A DNA stretch of 64,000 nt from Flavobacterium arcticum (GTDB lineage Bacteria; Bacteroidota; Bacteroidia; Flavobacteriales; Flavobacteriaceae), in assembly GCF_003344925.1 (NCBI RefSeq), contig NZ_CP031188.1, positions 1,672,501 to 1,736,500 of the forward strand, written 5' to 3'. This document shows positions 52,204 to 61,000 of this stretch, one piece after another (the stretch's first letter is position 1; each line of letters begins with the position of its first letter). Under the pieces are notes generated by a model. The model was not told where the DNA came from, did not search any database, and saw only the letters and a program-made list of their open reading frames with translations. A program made the translations under genes and the position numbers.

Positions 52204-52296
52204 ATGAAAAATTTAATTTTACTACTAATTTATTGGTTGTGCAATGACTGTAGAGGTGTTGCTTTAAAAATTAAAGGGGTGTTGTATAAAAAGTAA
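52204..52296 (+). pseudogene. Decayed copy of a lipoprotein start
   Basis: ATG at 52204 opens 30 codons. The first 18 bases are identical to the start of the lipoprotein gene at 51469 (MKNLIL) and the next six differ by one base. In frame the reading then becomes IYWLCNDC; one base further along, the shifted frame reads FIGCAMTVEVLL, a perfect lipobox. A single-base change therefore broke a lipoprotein signal peptide, and nothing recognisable follows. A remnant of a duplicated gene, not a functional small protein. Confidence 0.6.
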
Positions 52297-52307
52297 AAAT
52301 ATATCTT

Positions 52308-52784
52308 CTATCTGTTTAACCACCATATAGAGGCATTAAGAACCATTGCAAATGACACCCAAAGTAAATAAGGAATAAACAGGTAACCTGCTGTTTTATT
52401 TACTTTATTAAATTGTATAAATGTTTCGTATATCATTAACCAAAGTAATGCTATCTCGATAAGAGCTATTAGCGGATTGTGTAACCCGAAAAACAGGTAA
52501 GACCATAAAGCATTTAGCCCGAGTTGTATGGCAAAGAAAGAGAGTCCTTTTTTGACTACTTCTTTTTGGTCATCAATTTTTGTCCATACTAACCCTGCTG
52601 CAACCCCTATCATAACATAAAGTACACCCCAAACAGGAGCAAATATCCAGTTAGGTGGGTTAAACGATGGTTTTTTTAGGGTAGGGTACCATGTTGCTAC
52701 GCTTTCGCGGGTTACTTCGCCCGATAGGTAGCCTACCGCAACACAGGTAACCACCATGATAACTATTTTCAGTATTCGATGCAT
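52308..52784 (-). CDS. tspO: TspO/MBR family membrane protein
   Basis: 158 residues with five transmembrane helices. Conserved TspO features: GYLSGEVTRES, WYPTLKKPSFNPPNWIFAPV (WYxxLxKPxFxPPNW), WGVLYVMIGVAAGLVW and the LNALWSYLFFGLHNP segment. Family members bind porphyrins and lipophilic ligands; physiological role in bacteria is variable. Divergent from mvaD. A TAATTTTG -7 element lies at 52799-52806 on its own strand. Confidence 0.94.
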   Translation of the reverse strand: MHRILKIVIMVVTCVAVGYLSGEVTRESVATWYPTLKKPSFNPPNWIFAPVWGVLYVMIGVAAGLVWTKIDDQKEVVKKGLSFFAIQLGLNALWSYLFFGLHNPLIALIEIALLWLMIYETFIQFNKVNKTAGYLFIPYLLWVSFAMVLNASIWWLNR

Positions 52785-52798
52785 GACTTACTTTTTAC

Positions 52799-52806
52799 CA
52801 AAATTA
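52799..52806 (-). promoter_or_regulatory. -7 element of the tspO promoter
   Basis: TAATTTTG on the minus strand (TAnnTTTG); a TTG at 52833-52831 is 24 bases upstream, slightly long. Confidence 0.45.
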
Positions 52807-52838
52807 GTAAACTAAATCTTTATGTACCTACAAAAAAC

Positions 52839-52846
52839 TATATTTG
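52839..52846 (+). promoter_or_regulatory. -7 element of the mevalonate-gene promoter
   Basis: TATATTTG (TAnnTTTG), 15 bases before the mvaD ATG. No clear -33 TTG. Confidence 0.5.
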
Positions 52847-52861
52847 CATAAATTTTAAGAT

Positions 52862-53947
52862 ATGCTTTCTGAAAAGGATTTTATCCCTAAAGATTATACT
52901 AATACTGCCAATAAGGGGAGTTTTGAGTGGAGTGCACCTAGTAATATTGCATTAGTAAAATACTGGGGAAAAAAGGAAAACCAAATCCCTGCAAACCCCT
53001 CTATTAGCTTTACGCTGAATAATTGTAAGACTATAACAAAGCTTACTTTTGAAAAGAAAAGCAATAATAATGAAGACTTTTCTTTCGATTTACTTTTTGA
53101 AGGGCAGCCTAAAGAAAGCTTCCGACCTAAAATTGAAAAGTTTTTACAACGTGTAGCCATCTATTTACCTTTTCTTAAAGACTATCATTTTACGATAGAT
53201 ACCCAAAATACATTTCCGCACAGTTCGGGGATAGCCTCATCTGCTTCAGGGATGGCAGCGTTGGCTATGAACTTTATGAGCTTAGAGCACTTGCTTAATC
53301 CTGATATGACAGATGATTGTTTTTATAAAAAAGCATCTTTCTTAGCACGGTTGGGTAGCGGTAGTGCTTGCCGAAGTGTAAAGGGTAATGTGGTAGTTTG
53401 GGGTGAGCATAACGATTTCTCAGAAAGTTCAAACTTATATGGGGTTACTTTTCCGTATATAGTTCATGAAAATTTTAAAAATTATCAAGATACTATTTTG
53501 TTAGTTGATAAAGGCGAAAAGCAAGTTTCTAGTACAGTAGGGCATGACCTTATGCATGGGCATCCGTTTGCACAGCAGCGTTTTGCACAAGCACACGATA
53601 ATCTGTCTAAAATAAAAGAAGCATTAGTTAGTGGAGATGTAGCAACCTTTATAGAAGTAGTAGAAAGTGAGGCACTAACCCTGCACGCTATGATGATGAC
53701 ATCGATGCCTTATTTTATACTAATGAAGCCTAATACGCTCGAAATTATAAACAAGATATGGGCATTTAGAGCCGCTACAGGTATTCCTGTTTGTTTTACA
53801 CTCGATGCTGGTGCTAATGTACATGTGCTTTATCCTGAAAGTAATAGTGTGAAAGTTTTAGAATTTATTAAGAATGAATTAGTTGCATTCTGTCAAAACA
53901 GTCAGTACCTTTGTGATATAGTTGGCACAGGTGCGGTAAAATATTAA
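52862..53947 (+). CDS. mvaD: Diphosphomevalonate decarboxylase
   Basis: 361 residues, GHMP superfamily. Converts mevalonate-5-diphosphate to isopentenyl diphosphate with ATP. N-terminal SAPSNIALVKYWGKKENQIP is diagnostic; the ATP loop is PHSSGIASSASGMAALAM; LARLGSGSACRSV follows; the catalytic Asp is in FTLDAGANVHVL. First gene of mvaD, mevalonate kinase, UbiA, pseudouridine synthase. Flavobacteria use the mevalonate route, so this matches the host. Confidence 0.97.
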   Translation: MLSEKDFIPKDYTNTANKGSFEWSAPSNIALVKYWGKKENQIPANPSISFTLNNCKTITKLTFEKKSNNNEDFSFDLLFEGQPKESFRPKIEKFLQRVAIYLPFLKDYHFTIDTQNTFPHSSGIASSASGMAALAMNFMSLEHLLNPDMTDDCFYKKASFLARLGSGSACRSVKGNVVVWGEHNDFSESSNLYGVTFPYIVHENFKNYQDTILLVDKGEKQVSSTVGHDLMHGHPFAQQRFAQAHDNLSKIKEALVSGDVATFIEVVESEALTLHAMMMTSMPYFILMKPNTLEIINKIWAFRAATGIPVCFTLDAGANVHVLYPESNSVKVLEFIKNELVAFCQNSQYLCDIVGTGAVKY

Positions 53948-53996
53948 ATTTTAGTAGTAACCGTTTTTTGATTATCTTTAATAAAAATTATCCTCG

Positions 53997-54935
53997 ATGA
54001 AAGGACCTTTGTTTTACTCAAAAATACTACTCTTCGGAGAGTACGGAATTATTAAGGATTCCAAAGGATTGTCTATACCGTATAATTTTTATAATGGTGC
54101 GCTTAAGAGAGATGATAATACATCTGACGAAGCAGTAAAATCAAACGCCAATTTAAAACGTTTTGCAGATCATCTTGAAGCATTGCAAAATGAAGATCCT
54201 CAATTAGTAACATTTGACCTTGATACTCTTAATCGGCATATAGCTGATGGGATGTATTTTGACTCTACCATTCCACAAGGATATGGTGTGGGTAGTAGTG
54301 GTGCGCTTGTTGCGGCTATATACGATCGTTATGCTAAAAATAAAATAACGGTTCTTGAAAATCTTACCCGTGAGAAACTGCTAGCACTGAAAATAATATT
54401 TGCTCAAATGGAGTCATTTTTTCATGGTAAAAGTTCAGGGCTAGATCCACTAAATAGTTACTTGAGTATTCCTATTCTAATAAACTCGAAAGATAATATA
54501 GAGGCTACTGGCATACCAAGCCAAATAACCGATGGTAAGGGTGCGGTGTTTTTACTAGACTCTGGTATTGTAGGCGAAACTGCTCCTATGGTTTCTATAT
54601 TTATGGAAAGCCTTAAAGAGAAAGGTTTTCGCGATATGCTTAAAAAACAGTTTGTAAAATATACTGATGCTTGCGTAGATGATTTTTTACATGGCGATTT
54701 TAAATCGTTGTTTGCTAATACTAAAAAATTATCTAAAGTTGTACTTAACAACTTTAAGCCAATGATACCTGAGCAGTTTCATGAACTATGGCAAAAAGGT
54801 ATAGAGACTAACGATTATTACCTGAAACTTTGCGGTTCTGGTGGTGGTGGTTACATACTAGGTTTTACCCAAGATATACAAAAAGCAAAAGAAGCATTAA
54901 AAGACCATAAGCTGGAAGTAGTTTACCAGTTTTAA
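53997..54935 (+). CDS. Mevalonate kinase (GHMP family)
   Basis: 312 residues. Start YSKILLFGEYGIIKDSKGLS, ATP loop IPQGYGVGSSGALVAAIYDR, C-terminal LKLCGSGGGGYILGF are the three GHMP motifs. Phosphorylates mevalonate at the first dedicated step of the mevalonate pathway; phosphomevalonate kinase is an alternative, but the motif II wording matches flavobacterial mevalonate kinases. About 50 bases after mvaD, 22 bases before the UbiA gene. Confidence 0.92.
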   Translation: MKGPLFYSKILLFGEYGIIKDSKGLSIPYNFYNGALKRDDNTSDEAVKSNANLKRFADHLEALQNEDPQLVTFDLDTLNRHIADGMYFDSTIPQGYGVGSSGALVAAIYDRYAKNKITVLENLTREKLLALKIIFAQMESFFHGKSSGLDPLNSYLSIPILINSKDNIEATGIPSQITDGKGAVFLLDSGIVGETAPMVSIFMESLKEKGFRDMLKKQFVKYTDACVDDFLHGDFKSLFANTKKLSKVVLNNFKPMIPEQFHELWQKGIETNDYYLKLCGSGGGGYILGFTQDIQKAKEALKDHKLEVVYQF

Positions 54936-54957
54936 TAAATTTTAATTTGTTTCTTTT

Positions 54958-55878
54958 ATGGCATCAAGGAAAACACGATTAGTCCTGATGAAAACCCTTA
55001 GTTTATTTTCTGTAGTGAGGGGTTACAATATTCCTGTTATTGCTTTAGCACAATACCTCTCTGCTATATTTATATTAGATAAAGATAGTAGAGCATTAGA
55101 TGTTATACTCGACCCTAACTTATTTATTATAGTACTGGCATCATCACTTACTATAGCTTCGGGTTATATCATCAATAATTTTTACGATGCACAAAAAGAT
55201 CTTATCAATCGTCCTAAAAAATCGATGTTAGATAGATTGGTAAGTCAAAAAACAAAACTACAGGTTTATTTTGTGCTTAATTTTATAGTAACGTTACTTG
55301 CTTTTTTAATTTCGTGGCGAGCCGTGCTATTTTTTTCAACATACATTTTCCTGATATGGTTTTACTCGCATAAACTCAAGAAATATCCTGTTATAGGCAA
55401 TCTTACCGCTGCATTTCTTGCAGTATTACCTTTTTTTGGAATATTAATGTATTTCAAAAATTTCTATGAAGTTATTTTTGCTCATGCTACCTTTTTATAC
55501 CTGCTTATACTTACCCGTGAACTGATTAAAGACCTTGAAAACCTTACAGGTGACTTGGCTAATAATTATCGTACTATACCTGTAATGTTTGGAGAGAAAG
55601 TATCTAAACAAATTATTACATTACTAACATTTCTTACCATTATACCTGTATACTTACTTATAGATGTATATAGTGTAGGCTACATGGATATTTACTTTTA
55701 TGCAGGTATGATTGTTATAATTTATTTTTTATTCCAATTATGGAAAGCCGAAACCCAAAAACAATATTTGCAACTGCATAATATACTGAAATTGCTCATT
55801 GTGGCAGGAGTATTTTCTATTATACTCATAGAACCTTCAGTATTAGTGCATGGCAGGAAACTATTATCGGTTATTTAA
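54958..55878 (+). CDS. UbiA-type prenyltransferase
   Basis: 306 residues with about eight to nine membrane helices. The UbiA motif NNFYDAQKDLINRPKK (first Asp-rich motif) and a later DLENLTGDLANN (second Asp-rich motif) bind the prenyl diphosphate through Mg. Flavobacterial members of this operon are often annotated geranylgeranylglycerol-phosphate geranylgeranyltransferase; acceptor is not established. Its position after isoprenoid-precursor genes fits a prenyl transfer role. Confidence 0.88.
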   Translation: MASRKTRLVLMKTLSLFSVVRGYNIPVIALAQYLSAIFILDKDSRALDVILDPNLFIIVLASSLTIASGYIINNFYDAQKDLINRPKKSMLDRLVSQKTKLQVYFVLNFIVTLLAFLISWRAVLFFSTYIFLIWFYSHKLKKYPVIGNLTAAFLAVLPFFGILMYFKNFYEVIFAHATFLYLLILTRELIKDLENLTGDLANNYRTIPVMFGEKVSKQIITLLTFLTIIPVYLLIDVYSVGYMDIYFYAGMIVIIYFLFQLWKAETQKQYLQLHNILKLLIVAGVFSIILIEPSVLVHGRKLLSVI

Positions 55879-55907
55879 TACTATCTTTGCAAAAATTATA
55901 ATAGGAA

Positions 55908-56840
55908 ATGAGTAACAATAGCAGTAGAGGAAATACCTCAGGCAGAGGAGGTAATGATAGAAAGAAACCCGGAAGACCTACAGGTTCTGGAAGTAATAGC
56001 ACACGCAAGCCATCGGGAGATAAACCTGGAGGGTTTGTAAAGAAAACAACTGGCGGTAGCAAACCGTTACAGGGTAGAAAGCCTTTTGTTAAAAAAGAAA
56101 CTCCTTCTGCGCCTAAAACTGCTTCTAACCCAGATGAATTAAGGCTTAATAAATATATTTCTAATTCGGGGATGTGTTCACGAAGAGATGCCGATATTTA
56201 CATACAATCGGGCAATGTAAAGGTAAACGGGCAGGTGATAACCGAGATGGGACACAGGGTAAAACTTACTGATAAAGTAGAGTTTGACGGGACAACAATT
56301 ATGCCCGAAAAGAAAGAGTATTTACTACTAAATAAACCAAAGAACTTTAGTACTTCGGGAGATGAAGATAGGGATATGCGTAATGTAATGGAGCTTGTAA
56401 GAAATGCTACCAAAGCAAAGTTGCAGCCTATTGGTAGGATGGATAAAAACACAACAGGACTTTTGATATTTACTAACGATTCTGATATGCTTCGTAAGTT
56501 TTCATTACCTAATCAAAAATCATTTAAAATATACCAAGTTTCATTGGATAAGAATTTTAAGTATGATGATATGGAGAAAATGAGTCAAGGTGTGACTCTA
56601 GATGGTCATAAGCTTTTTATAGATGAGGTAAGTTATATTGAGAACGAATCGAAAAATGAAATAGGTATAAAACTACGTACCCAAAATGTAAGGGTAGTTA
56701 GAGCTATTTTTGAAAGTTTTAAGTATGATGTGCTAAGAGTAGATAGGGTTTCTTATGCAGGGCTTACTAAGAAAAACTTACCGCGAGGCAACTGGCGTTT
56801 TCTAACAGAACAAGAGGTTATAAACCTAAAGAATGTATAA
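55908..56840 (+). CDS. rRNA pseudouridine synthase (RsuA/RluB/E/F family)
   Basis: 310 residues. Residues 1-70 are a low-complexity Ser/Gly/Arg/Lys-rich extension. An S4 RNA-binding domain follows at about 74-125 (ELRLNKYISNSGMCSRRDAD), then the catalytic domain with GRMDKNTTGLLIFTNDSD, where Asp is the nucleophile. The C-terminus has LRVDRVSYAGL. The subfamily (RluB-like 23S rRNA) is likely. Last gene of the operon, before the bidirectional terminator. Confidence 0.94.
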   Translation: MSNNSSRGNTSGRGGNDRKKPGRPTGSGSNSTRKPSGDKPGGFVKKTTGGSKPLQGRKPFVKKETPSAPKTASNPDELRLNKYISNSGMCSRRDADIYIQSGNVKVNGQVITEMGHRVKLTDKVEFDGTTIMPEKKEYLLLNKPKNFSTSGDEDRDMRNVMELVRNATKAKLQPIGRMDKNTTGLLIFTNDSDMLRKFSLPNQKSFKIYQVSLDKNFKYDDMEKMSQGVTLDGHKLFIDEVSYIENESKNEIGIKLRTQNVRVVRAIFESFKYDVLRVDRVSYAGLTKKNLPRGNWRFLTEQEVINLKNV

Positions 56841-56843
56841 ATA

Positions 56844-56872
56844 AAAAATCCCGCTATAAGGCGGGATTTTTT
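56844..56872. terminator. Bidirectional terminator
   Basis: AAAAATCCCGC-TATAAG-GCGGGATTTTTT between two convergent genes. Confidence 0.93.
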
Positions 56873-56891
56873 GTGAACTAAACTTTTTAAA

Positions 56892-57791
56892 TTAAGCATT
56901 TAGTGCTTCTACCTGAATGTCATTGTCATTAAGCATATCCTTTAGCATATTTTCTATACCACTTTTTAGGGTAAAGGTAGATGAAGGACATCCGCTACAA
57001 GCACCTTGCAGTATTACTTTTACACGTTTTTCTTTCTCATCATAAGAGTCAAAAGCAATATTACCACCATCGCCAGCTACGGCTGGTTTTACATATTCTT
57101 CTAGTATGTTTATAATACGTTGCGATGTTACATCGAGCGCATCAAAATAAGCTTCCTCTTGTTTTTCAGCTTCAGGCGTTTTTTGTATAAGCGATTCATC
57201 TATTGCCACGTTACCTTCTTCAATAAATGTTTTTATAAACGAACGCGTTTCAGCAGTTATCTCTTCCCATTCAGCAACGTCATATTTAGTAATAGAAATA
57301 TAGTTTTCATCAAAAAACACTTCCTTTACAAAAGGTAATTTAAATAGCTCGCGAGCTAGTGGCGATGCTGCTGTCTCGTCTATGTTTTTAAACTCTGCAG
57401 GTACTTTGGTAAGTAGTTTGTTGTAAACAAATTTCATTACCGCAGGGTTAGGAGTGCTTTCTACATAAATAGTAACAGGTAGTTTTTTCTTAGCCGCAGT
57501 GTCTTCTGTAATTATAATACCTCCGTTATTCACAAAGTCTTCTATTTGTTGGGCAACATCTTCTTGTACATCTCCCCACTCTACAATAGAGTATTTTTCG
57601 ATACCTATAAAGTTGCCCGATATATATACCGATTTTACGAAAGGCAAATAGAATAATTGTTTTGCTAAGGGAGAGTTAGCTGTTTCGTCTATATTTTTAT
57701 ACTCAAAGTTATTTCCCTTTGCAATAAAATTACTGAACTCAAATTTCATGATATCAGCATTTTGCGTAGGTTTTATGTTTATTTTTTCCAT
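56892..57791 (-). CDS. Nfu-type iron-sulfur carrier with duplicated N-domain
   Basis: 299 residues. Residues 5-97 (KPTQNADIMKFEFSNF, ETANSPLAKQLFYLPFVKSV) and 106-195 (ESTPNPAVMKFVYNKLL, ETAASPLARELFKLPFVKEV) are two Nfu N-terminal domains, so the module is duplicated. The C-terminal Nfu scaffold domain (about 218-295) carries the CSGCPSS motif with Cys265 and Cys268 that bridges an [4Fe-4S] cluster between two subunits. Delivers Fe-S clusters to target proteins. Single gene, minus strand. Confidence 0.94.
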   Translation of the reverse strand: MEKINIKPTQNADIMKFEFSNFIAKGNNFEYKNIDETANSPLAKQLFYLPFVKSVYISGNFIGIEKYSIVEWGDVQEDVAQQIEDFVNNGGIIITEDTAAKKKLPVTIYVESTPNPAVMKFVYNKLLTKVPAEFKNIDETAASPLARELFKLPFVKEVFFDENYISITKYDVAEWEEITAETRSFIKTFIEEGNVAIDESLIQKTPEAEKQEEAYFDALDVTSQRIINILEEYVKPAVAGDGGNIAFDSYDEKEKRVKVILQGACSGCPSSTFTLKSGIENMLKDMLNDNDIQVEALNA

Positions 57792-57807
57792 GATTTTTAA
57801 TTTTCCA

Positions 57808-57815
57808 CAAAATTA
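57808..57815 (-). promoter_or_regulatory. -7 element of the Nfu gene promoter
   Basis: TAATTTTG on the minus strand (TAnnTTTG), 17 bases before the ATG. Confidence 0.5.
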
Positions 57816-57953
57816 AGCTAAAAAAAAATGAATTAGAAGGTAGGGATATTGAATATTCACTTGTTATTAAATGTAATAAGGTTGTTATTTTTAAAAAAAA
57901 TGAAAGAATTTGTGATTTTTATGAAATTAGCAGCTAAAGTGTTACTGAATATT

Positions 57954-57961
57954 TATATTTG
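57954..57961 (+). promoter_or_regulatory. -7 element before the giant repeat protein
   Basis: TATATTTG (TAnnTTTG) with a roughly 70-base leader to the ATG at 58038. The 57792-57950 stretch upstream is AT-rich and otherwise featureless. Confidence 0.5.
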
Positions 57962-58037
57962 AAGTTTTATATAAATAACTTTTATTTAAGAAAAAATTAT
58001 TACTGTATTAAACATTTGTACGTTAAAAATTCGCTAT

Positions 58038-61000
58038 ATGAAAAAATTACTACTAACTCTACTATTAGTCTTAGGAACAATAGGGTTGCATGCACAATCT
58101 GATATTGTTGTTTTTAATACTAACCCAGACTATGAGTATACTGCGGGGCAAACCCTTACGTTCTCTGTGATGGTAACCAATAATGGTCCTGACCCAGCGC
58201 AAAACGTAAATGTATCTTATGATATACCTACAGGTATAGTTATCACACCGGGTATTAATCGTTTTTGGTGGGAAGGTAATGGTACTGCTGGTACCAACAT
58301 TGCCTTAAATAATACTATTCCTTTATTGGGTGTCAATGAAACGGTTACATACACTATAAATATAAAAATACCAGGTAGTTTTGGTAATAATAATACACTT
58401 CCTGAAGTAGAGGTTACATACGATACCCAATCGGATATTGAGGTAATGTACTCTGATAATCAGGAAAACTATACGCCTGGAGAGCAACTTGTTTATACAG
58501 TATCTGTAGTAAATAATGGTCCCGAGGTAGCGTCTACTATAAATGTCTTTAATGCTATTCCTGCCGGAATAACGTCTTTTTCTTGGACAGGTAGTAATAG
58601 TACATCAGGTACAGATGTGGATCTTTCTGATACAATACAAAATTTACCTATAGGTCAAGTAGTAACCTATACAATAACGCTTGATGTTCCTGTTTCTTAT
58701 ACAGGAGATCTTACAAACGAGTTAAACGTTACAGGCTCTTTTATAGATGCAACTCCATCTTGTGCACCTTGTTCAGATGTAGATTCACCACCAGTAGCAA
58801 ATGTAGTGGTAGTACATACAAACAATCAACAATATTATGCACCCGGCGCACAGTCGGTTTATACGCTTACAGTAACCAATGTAGGACCGCAAGTGGCGAA
58901 TAATATAATCGTAAATAACATTGTACCGGCAGGATTTATCTCATCCTATTCATGGAGTGGAGATAACGGTACATCTGGTACATCTGATTTATCTGATGTT
59001 ATCAATACATTAGGTGTAAACGAAACAGTTACTTATACTATTAGCTTTGATGTAGCAGCAAATTTCCCTGGCGATCTTGTTAGCGAAGCTGTTGTAACAA
59101 CAGGAAGTACAGATCCTGACCCTTCATGTTCGCAATGTGTAGATATAGATACATCTGCTACTAGTTCAGATATTGAAACAATAGTTACTAACGGACAAGG
59201 AACGTATGTTGAAGGTTCTAATACTATATATACCGTTACAGTTACTAATAATGGTCCTGCTGTGGCAGATAATGTTACAGTAGATGTTGCTATCCCTTCG
59301 GGCATAGTGGCATTTTCATGGGTAGGAGATAACGGTTCATCGGGAACAGATGTAGATTTACAAGATCTTATTGCTACCATGGCAGTAAACGAAAGTGTGG
59401 TTTATACTATAACACTTGGTGTTCCTACTCCTTTTTTCAATCCGTCAATAACGGTACAATCATCTGTAAGTAGTGATACTGCTGATACTAACCCATACAA
59501 TAATCAATATAGCGATGTAGATTTCAGTCCAGGTACAGAGGCTGATTTGGTTGTTACAAATACAGATAGCCAAACAACATACACAGCAGGGACAGAAGTG
59601 ATATATATAATGACAGTGACTAATGATGGTCCTGCTACAGCACAAGATATTAATGTAGTATATGATATACCAAATGGCATAACAGAATATTCATGGATAG
59701 CAAGTAATGGTCCTGACGGAGATAATGTACCTCTTGACTTAAACGTCCCTACACTTAATGCAGGCGAAAGTATCATTTATTCAATTACTCTTGTTGTGCC
59801 TGAAAGTTTTAGTGGCGACCTCGTTACCGAAGCTACAGTAACAAGTGATAATGACCCTGATACTTCTTGTACAGACTGTATAGATATTGACACCCAAGAG
59901 CTGTTGGCTGATATTGTTGTAGTTAATACAAACAATCAAGATGTTTATACCGAAGGTGCAACATCTATCTATACGGTTACAGTAACTAATAATGGTCCTA
60001 CCGAAGCTCATAACGTAGTAGTGCAAAATGCTATTCCTGTAGGAATATCATCTTTTTCATGGACAGGTAGCAACGGCTCATCGGGAACAGATACCGCTTT
60101 AGATGATACTATTCCTGTGCTTGCAGTTGGCGAAACAGTTACATATACTATAAATCTTGATGTTCCTGTAGGTTATACTGATGCTTTAAGTAGCGAGACA
60201 ACAGTAACATCAGATACTACTGATCCTGATACTACTTGCGATGAATGTATTGATACAGATTATAGTACAAATATAAATGCCGATCTTTTAATTACAAAAA
60301 CACTAGCTTCAGGTACTACTTATACAGCTGGTACAAATGCTGTATATACTATAACAGTTACAAACCAAGGACCAGGAGCAGCAACAAATGTTACTGTTCA
60401 AGATATAGTTCCTGCTGGTCTTACAGCTACAGATGCAGTATGGTATGGTAACGGAACAAGTGGTACTGGAGATCTTAATGACGTTATAGCAACAATGTCG
60501 CCTAATACTACAGTAACTTATCAGTTTACTATACCTGTGCCAAGTGATTTTGATCAAGCTACAGATATTACTAATGAGGTTACAGTAACTAGTGACACGA
60601 CTGACCCTACACCAGATTGTCCTGACTGTGTACATACAGCCACACCAAACCCACAGGCAAATATTGTTACATTAAAGACAGATAATCAAGATACATATGT
60701 TGCGGGACAAAATGTGACATATACAATTACAGTAACTAATCCAGGTCCTAGTGATGCATATAATGTTGTAGTATATGACCCAGCACCTTATGATATAGAC
60801 GTGTTAGTTTGGCAAGGAGAGGGTACCAGCGGAGAAGGTGAAGTTCTTACATCTGTACCAGTACTTCCGGCAGGCGGATCATTAGAATATGTGGTTACTA
60901 TTGCTGTGCCAGATGATTATGAAGAAAGTCTTAATTTAGTAAATACAGTAACAGTTAATAGTGATACTCCAGATCCTGAGCCAGGTTGTCCTACATGTGT

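Noticed and set aside
52048..52307. A functional small protein at 52204
   Set aside because: The reading frame departs from the lipoprotein pattern after MKNLILLL and the true lipobox is in another frame.
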